Origin: a virus
DNA: 21,928 nt
Direction: 5' to 3' (one strand)
IMG/VR virus record: IMGVR_UViG_3300017917_004374
Location: 1 to 21,928 of that record
The notes beneath the pieces were generated by a model. That model worked only from the letters and a program-made list of their open reading frames with translations, ran no database searches and was not told the origin of the DNA. Shown piece by piece: positions 15,025-21,928 of the stretch. The position numbers and the translations under genes were made by a program. Every line of letters starts with the position of its first letter. The stretch's first letter is position 1.

Positions 15025-16037
15025 AGAGTTTGATAAATTTTCAGCAACAACCGGTTGTCGTAGAATTCAGATTCAATGTTGGTAATTTGATCGGTGACAA
15101 TTTGATCCACCGATTCAAATTTGATTTCGCCGGGTGCAAGGTCTTCATCTACTCCGGCCAACTTGTTGGGAATCAAACTCATTTCTCTAAGTTCGTACTG
15201 TTGAATAAATGTGTCTTTGATGAATCCTGCTTCTTCGTATGAAATCTCAATGTCTAGATTGACACGTACATGCATTCGGGGTCGAAGCAGTGTCGCAGCG
15301 TTGTCAATAAGGTTGGCGAGCCCGTAAACTCTGTAAGTAGGCTGATCGGGCCATGCATGATATACCGGATCTTTACCCCACTCCAGTACAGTGAGACCGC
15401 GTTCGTCGTCGCCGGCATCTGCGTAGTTGTGCGGGAAGGCATTGCCAATGTATGTAATATTCTTTTTAGTCTGGCGCTTGTGAAAGTGTCCTGTGAATAC
15501 ATGTTCAAATCCTGACAAATCTTCTCGTTTGATTTCGCCATGGTCTGGCATTTCCACCATGGCATTCATTAGGTAACCCGGCAATTCAAAGTGACCAAAC
15601 AGGTATCGACCCTGCATCTTGGCTAGTCGAATATGATCATCACCCACCAGCCAAGGAGCAATAACCACATCATCACTGACAAACCAATCGTTGCAAATTT
15701 CCACACGGGGGAGGTGTCTAGCCCACTCAACACTTTGTATATCTCGCTTGTCGCGATAGTACAGGTCGTGATTACCAGGAATAAAATAAACACGTTCAAA
15801 ATTAGCATTCAAGTGCTCCAAGGCTCGCAAACTGTAGTTTAGCGTTACAATATTTAGGCTGGCACGGTTGTTGTGCCAGTCGCCTAGAAACAAACAGGTT
15901 TCGCAGCCTTCCTCTTGAGCTTTGGCAGTGGCCCATTTTACAAAAGCCAAACAGTCTTCGTTGTGAAGTTGGCTGTTTGACTTGAGTCCAAAGTGGATGT
16001 CAGTAAAGATTGCTGCTTTGCGGAATAGATTACTCAT
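15021..16037 (-). CDS. 47: Recombination endonuclease nuclease subunit, T4 gp47 (Mre11/SbcD-like)
   Basis: This metallophosphoesterase partners gp46 to resect DNA ends. The 338-residue protein shows all five motifs: DIH (Asp13, His15), GDWHNN (Asp53), GNHD (Asn89, His90), GHFE (His149) and GHFHKRQ (His184, His186), which bind the two metal ions. Residues ~210-338 form a capping domain with mixed charge. Length equals T4 gp47. It starts 12 bases after the gp55 stop codon and overlaps the next gene by ATGA. T4 also has small genes between 47 and 46, and here two larger ones occupy that place. Confidence 0.96.
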   Translation of the reverse strand: MSNLFRKAAIFTDIHFGLKSNSQLHNEDCLAFVKWATAKAQEEGCETCLFLGDWHNNRASLNIVTLNYSLRALEHLNANFERVYFIPGNHDLYYRDKRDIQSVEWARHLPRVEICNDWFVSDDVVIAPWLVGDDHIRLAKMQGRYLFGHFELPGYLMNAMVEMPDHGEIKREDLSGFEHVFTGHFHKRQTKKNITYIGNAFPHNYADAGDDERGLTVLEWGKDPVYHAWPDQPTYRVYGLANLIDNAATLLRPRMHVRVNLDIEISYEEAGFIKDTFIQQYELREMSLIPNKLAGVDEDLAPGEIKFESVDQIVTDQITNIESEFYDNRLLLKIYQTL

Positions 16038-16049
16038 CCAACTAGTATA

Positions 16050-16949
16050 CTATTCTTCGTAGCTGGAAACAACCGGTCCGGACGAGTATGTGCCTTTGCC
16101 GGCATTTTGACGGGTCCATGAAGGATTGAGTCCGTTCATTTCCAAGATGTCATCTCGGATGTTTTGCATTTTCTTTTCAATGTTGAGAATTCGAGTAAAG
16201 CTGTTGGTAATTGCAGCCGTGTAATAAGCAAATGGGTTCTGACTCTTAGATTCATCAAACTGTAGACCAATCTGTGATAACTGCAATAGAGCTTGACCAC
16301 GCATTTCTTCGTTGTAGGTATATCCGCGCCAGTTTGAGCGTGTGGCATAACGCTCGCACAGTTTCATAAACATCATGGCCAGCTTGCGAGTCATTTCGCC
16401 GTGGTCCTTAGAAAACTCGCCCGAATTCAAATCGCCACGCCAGTGACTGCGACCCACAATGTAAGGTTGTTTGGCATCGTCCAGTCGATAGTGTTCAAAC
16501 GGTGGAAAGTTTACACGCATTTTGGTGGTGTCTTGCACAACATCGTCTAGAATTTCCACAGCATCGTCTTCGTTTTCCAGCAAATCTTCAAACTCCAGAA
16601 TGTCTTCGATTTTGCGTTTTTTGGTTTGAGTTTTGGGTACTTTTTTGGGTGCAGCTGGTATGTGATCCCAACAAGTGATTCTAAAAACCAAGTCAGTGTT
16701 GGGAATTTTCTTTTCGTTGACTTCTTGACCAGTTTCGCGTTTGAGTCGATCTGCACGATTGCGGCGTGCTTCAGCAATGGTGCGTTGATTGATCTTGCTG
16801 AGACTTGGCAAAATAATATCGTACTGATGATCAAGATCTCGGTCACGGAACCAGCAGTAGGTGTTTTTGCTGAGGTGAATTTCTTTTAAAATGTCTCGGT
16901 TGTTGAGGTAGTTTACCTTGGCAGGTGTTCTTGTTAGTGTGTCGGACAC
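16050..16949 (-). CDS. 55: Late-transcription sigma factor, T4 gp55 type
   Basis: This sigma-like protein directs host RNA polymerase to late promoters (TATAAATA), normally with gp33 and the sliding clamp. The 299-residue product is longer than T4 gp55 (185). Residues ~1-100 (KVNYLNNRDILKEIHLSKNT, later DTDLVFRI-type sequence) are an N-terminal part found in marine relatives. A variable acidic linker (about 112-140) follows, then the conserved sigma part: FPPFEHYRL, YIVGRSHWRGDL, AMMFMKLCERYATRSNWRGY, NPFAYYTAAITNSFTRILNI and a C-terminal tail. The start is GTG at 16949 after GGAG, 9 bases away. It is the first gene of the operon and sits behind a strong sigma70-like promoter, so it is made early by host polymerase. 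Confidence 0.92.
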   Translation of the reverse strand: MSDTLTRTPAKVNYLNNRDILKEIHLSKNTYCWFRDRDLDHQYDIILPSLSKINQRTIAEARRNRADRLKRETGQEVNEKKIPNTDLVFRITCWDHIPAAPKKVPKTQTKKRKIEDILEFEDLLENEDDAVEILDDVVQDTTKMRVNFPPFEHYRLDDAKQPYIVGRSHWRGDLNSGEFSKDHGEMTRKLAMMFMKLCERYATRSNWRGYTYNEEMRGQALLQLSQIGLQFDESKSQNPFAYYTAAITNSFTRILNIEKKMQNIRDDILEMNGLNPSWTRQNAGKGTYSSGPVVSSYEE

Positions 16950-16975
16950 AGGAAAAATCTCCTAATAGAATACTT

Positions 16976-17003
16976 ATTGTAACACAAAAGTGTAGGTTGT
17001 CAA
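16976..17003 (-). promoter_or_regulatory. Sigma70-type early promoter for the gp55-47-46 operon
   Basis: The minus strand reads TTGACA (17003-16998), 16 bases, TACAAT (16981-16976), an excellent sigma70 match. The expected start is about 10 bases before the ribosome site of gp55. The spacer holds a small inverted repeat, ACAC-AAAA-GTGT (16982-16993), which could be an operator or chance. Confidence 0.8.
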
Positions 17004-17029
17004 TACCTGATGTATAAACTTAGCCTATT

Positions 17030-17057
17030 TTGAAATGGGTAAATACAGCTATACAAT
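17030..17057 (+). promoter_or_regulatory. Sigma70-like promoter for the plus-strand structural genes
   Basis: The plus strand reads TTGAAA (17030-17035), 16 bases, TACAAT (17052-17057): one mismatch in each box, and the same -10 hexamer and spacing as the divergent gp55 promoter. It would give a leader of about 36 bases before the ATG at 17100. Confidence 0.55.
17038..17045 (+). promoter_or_regulatory. Candidate late-promoter motif inside the sigma70 spacer
   Basis: GGTAAATA followed by C resembles the TAAATA core of the other late motifs in this window (6 of 8 to TATAAATA). It is 54 bases before the ATG at 17100. It is expected here because the downstream gene is structural. Confidence 0.4.
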
Positions 17058-17099
17058 CTAGGTCTCATATAGATTTTGATATAGAATGGAAACATACTC

Positions 17100-20000
17100 A
17101 TGGCAGCAGGCGACGACATAGGCGGTGGCAGTGGCGATATAGCCGACGCTCCAGCGGATGTAGCTTCAGTAACCAGTACCAACGGTGATGTTACAGTTAC
17201 TGAATCTTCCGCTATAGCTGGTATTGCCAGCGGCCTTGCTGATCCTGCGGTAGCAGAAGGGCTAGGTCCGCAGGCCGGATCTTTGGGAGGGCAAGCTGAC
17301 TTCTTCAATGAGTTCTACGGCGAAGAAATCAACAGCGGACCACCCATTGGTGCTGGCGGCCAGGGCGGCTTTGACATTGACGCTAATGCCGCTGCAGGCC
17401 TAGCAGGCGAGCTGGCCCAACTAGATCTAGGAGATCTGGCAAACCTTGGCTACGGAGGTTATGGCGCTTTCACTGGTCCAGTGAATCCTGAAGAAGTGGT
17501 TGGACCGGCACCTCTGGCAGCCAGTCAACTGTCATTTTCTACTCAGATTAACCTTGGATTACAAAACTTTAGAGACGATCTTGCACTGTTTGGCCAAAAC
17601 CTACAAACTGGACTGCCTGCGGTTCTTAATGCGCTTAATCCTGTCAACATTGTTTCTAGTTTACTGGGAGGTAACCAACCTGCTCAGGCACCTGCAAGCC
17701 CCACAGTCTCTCAAGCCAACCCTATATCCGCAGCCATTAATGCTTTGTTTGGTGGCGGCCAATCTAGTGCGCCTGCCAACCCGGCACTAGGAACTCCAGC
17801 ACAGGTCAATGCTGCCAACTTGGGATTCCAGGTATCTACACCCACAACACCTGCACAAAATGCATTGGCTCAGGCCATAATTGGGCAGATACCCTTTGGT
17901 GGCGCAGTTCTTGCTGCGGGCCAGGCAATTACAGCAGCTCAACAAGCGGCAGCCATAAACGCATTTGGTGCATACGGAGAAAACGTTCCTCCTGTTGAAT
18001 CATTTGGAGTGGCAGGCTTTGGAACCTATTCTGAAAACGTTGCTCCAACTGTGCCCAGCGGTTCTTTTGCCACTGGCAATGCACCACCGGGTGGCGATCC
18101 CGGTAATCCTTTTGATCCCAACGCCCCAATCAGTCAAGCTGAACTGGAACGACTGAGAATTCTTCAAGCCAACGCAGTGAGTGCAGCACAAGATCCCGGT
18201 GGTGGTGGCGGAGGTGGTGGCGGATTCTTTGGAGACCTGCTGGCAGGAGCAGGACTAGTGGCTGCTGGTGTGGCCGGATTCAATGCACTGAGTTCATTTT
18301 TTGGTCGACAAACTCCATCGCCCACTTCATATAGTCTAGAGGCATTTGGGGCCTACTCCGAAAATGTGCCGCCTACCGGTCCTGTTAGTGCAGCATCATC
18401 TGCTATTCCTGCATCAGAGGCATTTGGTTCTTATGCAGAAAACATTGCTCCAACTGTATCAGCTGTCGGCATTGGCCGTCAGATTCTGTCAGATGTTACA
18501 GCAGCAGCCAACAACATTAGAACTGCTCTACCTCAGATACTGCCATTTTTGAACACAGCACAGGCTGTTGCTGGGGCAGCCGGTATACAATTGCCCGGCG
18601 GTGCAGATGTTGCAGCACTTCTTGGTACCACAAATAATGTTGTTAATGCAGTATCCGGACTCACAGGCAATGCAGCTCGAAATCCTTTTGCAGTGGCAGA
18701 AGATCCGCTTAATGCTCAGTACAGTGTTTACAACACCATCACTGGCGATGTTATTGCCACAGGACTCAGTCAACAAGACGCAGCCCGCCAAGTAGCTGGA
18801 CTAGGCATTGCGTCCAACGCAGTGAGTCTAGCCACTTCGGGTCAAACATCACTGGAAAGCATATTCACCGGTTTGCGAGCCATTACAGGTACTCCACAGG
18901 GCATCAATGCCATTGGCGCTATATCGGGTGTAGTGACCAAACAAAATGATTTTGGTGTACTGGAAGATCCGTTGAATGGTACATGGAGTATCTACAACAA
19001 AGTCAACAACACAGTGCTTGAAGCAGGCCTGTCACAACAAGAAGCCAATCAACGAGTACAGGCTCTGGGGATCTTCTCGTCGGCAGTGAGTTTGGCCACT
19101 TCAGGGCAAACCAATATTGGTGCAATCATAGCTGGTTTGCCTGTGGGCAGCAATGCAGTGAATGCCATCACTGGCCTGGCCGCACAACAAACACAGTTTG
19201 GTATTGCGCAAGATCCCAACACCGGTACCTACAGCGTGTACAATCGCAACACAGGAGCAACTGTTCTCACAGGACTCAGTGAACAAGCAGCACGCGAACA
19301 AGCACAAGGACTAGGCATTATAACAACCGCAGTAAGCCTGGCTGGACAGGGCGGTACCACTGTCAATAACACTATTTTGAATTCGTTGTTCCCTCCTACC
19401 ACTGCTGCCGGCGGTGGAGCCGCAGGTGGAACTACGGCTATCAATCTAGGTACAGGAGCCAATGCAGGTGCAGTCAACGGGCAAACCAATGTGGCTGCCT
19501 TGGTAGCACAGGCACGACAGCAACAGACCGTGCGTGAATTACGGCAAAACAAAGCACAAAGCGGCGATTGGCGTGTGCGCTTGAGATTGGCTCCCAATAG
19601 CGACTACTTGTATAATGATCCCAGCAATGGCTTGCTGGCACCGTTGAGCAAGAGGAGCGGCACAGATGGTGTGATATTTCCTTACACACCCTCAATCGAT
19701 ACCTCGTACAAGGCCAACTATGATGCCTACGATTTGACACACTCAAACTATCGTGGTTATTTTTACAGAAACAGTTATGTTGATGCTGTAAACATTCGTG
19801 CGCAATTCACTGCGCAAGACACCAACGAAGCCGATTATCTTTTGGCAGTGATACACTTTTTCCGCAGTGTGACCAAGATGTTCTACGGACAAGATGCACA
19901 ACGAGGTACACCACCTCCTTTGGTTTATCTCAGCGGACTTGGAAATCTACAATTTGCTGAACATCCTTGTTTGATCAGTCAGTTTAATTATGTGCTGCCA

Positions 20001-20321
20001 CCCGATGTAGACTATATACGAGCCAACAGTGTGCTGAGTGCCAACACAAACTTGTTGGGAAGCCGTGTTAGATCTACCAGTGCATCCAATCCTTTGGCCT
20101 ATTCGGTCAACCGATTGCTCAACAACCGATTGACCCAGGGTGCACAAGATAATCGTCCCAGTATCACCACCAATCTTGGCGCAGGCAATCCTACCTATGT
20201 GCCAACCAAAATGGAAATCTCTCTCACACTGCTGCCCATACAAACTCGAGTACAAGCCAGTCAGCAGTTCAGTGTCAAAGCATTTGCCAATGGCAACCTA
20301 CTATCAAATGGATTCTGGTAA
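17100..20321 (+). CDS. Large repeat-rich baseplate/tail structural protein with gp48/gp54-like C-terminal domain
   Basis: The 1073-residue protein has an Ala/Gly/Asn/Gln-rich N-terminal ~820 residues and a compact C-terminal domain (about 820-1073). The C-terminal part, with IRAQFTAQDTNEADYLLAVI near residue 900, EHPCLISQFNY near 953 and KMEISLTLLPIQTR near 1037, parallels T4 gp48 (tail-tube cap), which has a similar FTWDLTPR..., GPCQIQSIRF and TFTLEITMREI series. This alignment was made by eye. The N-terminal part holds four FGxYxENxxP motifs (residues 289-452), a nine-Gly tract near 367 followed by a hydrophobic stretch, and three ~85-residue repeats (530-755). T4 gp48 is only ~364 residues, so this would be a greatly extended form. 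It is followed with 1-base overlap (TAATG) by the gp53-like gene, which supports a baseplate role. The ribosome site is weak (GGAA). Confidence 0.72.
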   Translation: MAAGDDIGGGSGDIADAPADVASVTSTNGDVTVTESSAIAGIASGLADPAVAEGLGPQAGSLGGQADFFNEFYGEEINSGPPIGAGGQGGFDIDANAAAGLAGELAQLDLGDLANLGYGGYGAFTGPVNPEEVVGPAPLAASQLSFSTQINLGLQNFRDDLALFGQNLQTGLPAVLNALNPVNIVSSLLGGNQPAQAPASPTVSQANPISAAINALFGGGQSSAPANPALGTPAQVNAANLGFQVSTPTTPAQNALAQAIIGQIPFGGAVLAAGQAITAAQQAAAINAFGAYGENVPPVESFGVAGFGTYSENVAPTVPSGSFATGNAPPGGDPGNPFDPNAPISQAELERLRILQANAVSAAQDPGGGGGGGGGFFGDLLAGAGLVAAGVAGFNALSSFFGRQTPSPTSYSLEAFGAYSENVPPTGPVSAASSAIPASEAFGSYAENIAPTVSAVGIGRQILSDVTAAANNIRTALPQILPFLNTAQAVAGAAGIQLPGGADVAALLGTTNNVVNAVSGLTGNAARNPFAVAEDPLNAQYSVYNTITGDVIATGLSQQDAARQVAGLGIASNAVSLATSGQTSLESIFTGLRAITGTPQGINAIGAISGVVTKQNDFGVLEDPLNGTWSIYNKVNNTVLEAGLSQQEANQRVQALGIFSSAVSLATSGQTNIGAIIAGLPVGSNAVNAITGLAAQQTQFGIAQDPNTGTYSVYNRNTGATVLTGLSEQAAREQAQGLGIITTAVSLAGQGGTTVNNTILNSLFPPTTAAGGGAAGGTTAINLGTGANAGAVNGQTNVAALVAQARQQQTVRELRQNKAQSGDWRVRLRLAPNSDYLYNDPSNGLLAPLSKRSGTDGVIFPYTPSIDTSYKANYDAYDLTHSNYRGYFYRNSYVDAVNIRAQFTAQDTNEADYLLAVIHFFRSVTKMFYGQDAQRGTPPPLVYLSGLGNLQFAEHPCLISQFNYVLPPDVDYIRANSVLSANTNLLGSRVRSTSASNPLAYSVNRLLNNRLTQGAQDNRPSITTNLGAGNPTYVPTKMEISLTLLPIQTRVQASQQFSVKAFANGNLLSNGFW
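17964..18455 (+). repeat. Four dispersed copies of an FGxYxENxxP motif
   Basis: Copies begin at residues 289 (FGAYGENVPP), 307 (FGTYSENVAP), 416 (FGAYSENVPP) and 442 (FGSYAENIAP) of the large structural protein, as two pairs separated by a Gly tract. The DNA of the copies differs at third positions, so the amino acid pattern is what is kept. Confidence 0.8.
18687..19364 (+). repeat. Three tandem ~82-88-residue protein repeats
   Basis: Units start at 18687, 18951 and 19197 (residues 530, 618, 700). Each begins F-x-V/I-x-E/Q-DP, continues YSVYN or WSIYN, then GLSxQxA, LGI and AVSLA...GQ. Spacing is 264 and 246 bp, in frame. Divergence between copies indicates old duplication. Confidence 0.88.
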
Positions 20322-20620
20322 TGGCCAACTACGATTCAACTAGTCCTTATTATACCACTGGTTACAGCCAGTTTTACTTGGATGTCATGGTCAATCGACC
20401 CATACCCAAATTACCCGACGATTTGCTGTGGGAAATTACCAGTACATATCAGTATAGACCAGATTTGCTGGCCTATGATCTTTATCAAACTTCCACACTG
20501 TGGTGGGTATTTTATCAACGCAACCCCAACACACTTCAAGCACCTCCCTTGGACTTCATAGCGGGTACCTCGATCTATCTGCCCAAAATTGATACCTTGC
20601 AACGAACTTTAGGATTCTAA
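20321..20620 (+). CDS. 53: Baseplate wedge protein, gp53-like (short form)
   Basis: The 99-residue protein has a LysM-like core: LWEITSTYQYRPDLLAYDLY, WWVFYQRNPN, FIAGTSIYLPK. T4 gp53 (196 residues) has the corresponding RPEELANAIYGNPQLYWVLL stretch and sits in the baseplate wedge, linking wedges around the hub. Only this core is kept here, and the T4 C-terminal half is absent. The start ATG shares its A with the TAA stop of the preceding gene, and the gene ends one base before the next start codon, so three genes are tightly coupled. The product is probably a small wedge subunit; the low length makes the exact T4 counterpart less certain than the family. Confidence 0.8.
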   Translation: MANYDSTSPYYTTGYSQFYLDVMVNRPIPKLPDDLLWEITSTYQYRPDLLAYDLYQTSTLWWVFYQRNPNTLQAPPLDFIAGTSIYLPKIDTLQRTLGF

Positions 20621-20621
20621 A

Positions 20622-21928
20622 ATGGCCAGTCTTGCTGACCTTGAAATCGAACGACAAAGAATATTGGCCGAACGGGAAAAATTTGTCAATGCAGACGAAG
20701 ACCTGCTGATGCAAGGCGATCCTGCGGCCAGCGCCAGGTTACGCGAAATTAACGCCCGCCTGGCGGCAGTGGTCAATCAAATAGAAAACATATTGGCACT
20801 CAACAGCTCGGGTAGAATCGTCAGTGACGATCAAGCCGCAGAAGTTTCACGATCGAATCCTGTGAATCCTCAAGGTCAGCCCTTGATTTTGGAAAATGGA
20901 CGAGTTCGACCAGCACCTCAAACCACAGCCGGTACTACCGCAGCTGAAACACCACCCCGTACCACTGTGGACTCGGGAACCAATGCGCCAGTCAGGCCCA
21001 CTACTCAAACTCAGAGTGTGACACCTGGCTCAGGGCAAGTTAGTCCAGGCGCTGTTGTACCTGGTCCAGGCGCAACCGGTGCAGTAGGAGCAGGAGCAGG
21101 TCCAGTACCTGTACCAGGAGTTGTTCCTGGTTTGATTGGAGATCGACCCAGACCCGGTGGGGCAGTGCCCGGAGCCGCTGCACCCAAAGATGATGCTGGC
21201 ACACCCACTGTGTCCACTACCAGCGATGTGGTGTCATCTCTCAATGCCATTGATTTCTCTGACAAAATATTGGCGCAGGAAAATATTCTCAACAAGTATG
21301 CCAGTTACAGTTATGTGGCCAGTCTTTACCTGTTGGACCCAAATGATTACGCAAGAATGGTCAACACCAAACAAAAAGTTTTGTCTAATTCTAATCTATT
21401 GATTCAATCAGGTGGTGCTGCGCTGTCTGCTGGTAGAAATCCATACTTTGATTTGGACTATTACATTGATGAAATTGAATTGAAAAGTTTTGTGGCAGGA
21501 CAGGCTGTGCGTCTAGCTCACAATGTGAGTCAGATAAAGATGACTGTGATCGAACCCAATGGTATCAGCTTTTTAGAAAAATTAGATGCAGCAGTGCAGT
21601 CCTTTTTGCAACAACAATCAGGAGCTGCCTTTGCTACCAATCCAACTGATGCCCGCCTAGCAGCAGGCACTCAAACATCCCCAGGCTCAACTACTGCACC
21701 AATTAATAGAAACAAAAGATCTTGGACATCGCAGATCTATTTGTTGGCCATTCGTTTTTATGGTTACGATCAGCAAGGAAACATAGTACGTGGCGGAAAC
21801 AACAGTTTGAATCAGACTTCAGATCCCAATGCCTTTGTTGAAAAGTTTTATCCCTTGGTCATAACCAACATCAATTTCAAAATTGCCAACAAAACTGCCG
21901 AGTATCAAATTGAAGCCAAAGCACCGCC
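20622..21928 (+). CDS. Large virion structural protein, probably baseplate-associated (3' end cut by window edge)
   Basis: The frame from the ATG at 20622 stays open for 435 codons to the window edge. AGGA 7 bases upstream supports the start. Order: a charged helix (residues 1-60, ERQRILAEREKF...), a Pro/Gly/Thr-rich linker (~85-190), then a globular part with ENILNKYASYSYVASLYLLD (~220-239), IQSGGAALSAGRNPYFDLDY (~259-278) and KMTVIEPNGISFLEKL (~305-320). The ASYSYVASLYLL and NPYFDLDYYID patterns recur in large structural proteins encoded beside gp53 in aquatic T4-like phages. No enzyme motif is seen in the part present. Specific T4 equivalent not recognised. Confidence 0.7.
   Translation, partial: MASLADLEIERQRILAEREKFVNADEDLLMQGDPAASARLREINARLAAVVNQIENILALNSSGRIVSDDQAAEVSRSNPVNPQGQPLILENGRVRPAPQTTAGTTAAETPPRTTVDSGTNAPVRPTTQTQSVTPGSGQVSPGAVVPGPGATGAVGAGAGPVPVPGVVPGLIGDRPRPGGAVPGAAAPKDDAGTPTVSTTSDVVSSLNAIDFSDKILAQENILNKYASYSYVASLYLLDPNDYARMVNTKQKVLSNSNLLIQSGGAALSAGRNPYFDLDYYIDEIELKSFVAGQAVRLAHNVSQIKMTVIEPNGISFLEKLDAAVQSFLQQQSGAAFATNPTDARLAAGTQTSPGSTTAPINRNKRSWTSQIYLLAIRFYGYDQQGNIVRGGNNSLNQTSDPNAFVEKFYPLVITNINFKIANKTAEYQIEAKAP

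Overview
The window is part of a T4-type myovirus genome (tailed dsDNA phage). The head module keeps the T4 gene order 20-67-68-21-22-23. The replication/recombination block has genes 46, 47 and 55 on one strand. Baseplate genes resembling 26, 51, 53 and probably 48/54 are also present. The protein variants look like those of marine or freshwater relatives of T4 (cyanophage/pelagiphage type) rather than enteric T4: a long two-part gp55, a tiny gp51 and a short gp53. No host gene or host marker is present, so the host cannot be named. A murein peptidase domain in the tail protein and sigma70-like promoters are consistent with a Gram-negative host.

Layout. (1) Positions 1-7716, minus strand, late virion genes: major capsid protein (cut by the window edge), scaffold, prohead protease, an acidic core protein, a small gp67-position protein, portal, and a tape-measure-like tail protein with a C-terminal zinc-peptidase domain. 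(2) Positions 7757-8808, plus strand: gp26-like and gp51-like baseplate hub genes. (3) Positions 8809-9250: about 440 bases with no credible gene but many hairpins, a candidate structured RNA. (4) Positions 9251-16949, minus strand: a tightly packed, mostly overlapping operon reading gp55 sigma factor, gp47 nuclease, two uncharacterised proteins, gp46 ATPase, a small unknown protein, a radical SAM enzyme and a GIY-YIG endonuclease. (5) Positions 16950-17099: a divergent promoter region. (6) From 17100 to the end, plus strand: a 1073-residue repeat-rich structural protein with a gp48/gp54-like C-terminus, a gp53-like wedge protein and a truncated large structural protein.

How it works together. 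A strong sigma70-like promoter (TTGACA-16-TACAAT) would let host RNA polymerase transcribe the gp55-47-46 operon early. gp46/gp47 process DNA ends for recombination-dependent replication. gp55 then directs polymerase to TATAAATA-type late promoters, and several matching motifs lie in front of the virion genes here. The most unusual cargo is the radical SAM gene with its ATGA-overlapping partner, the two unknown genes between 46 and 47, the structured 8809-9250 region, and the expanded repeat-bearing baseplate protein.
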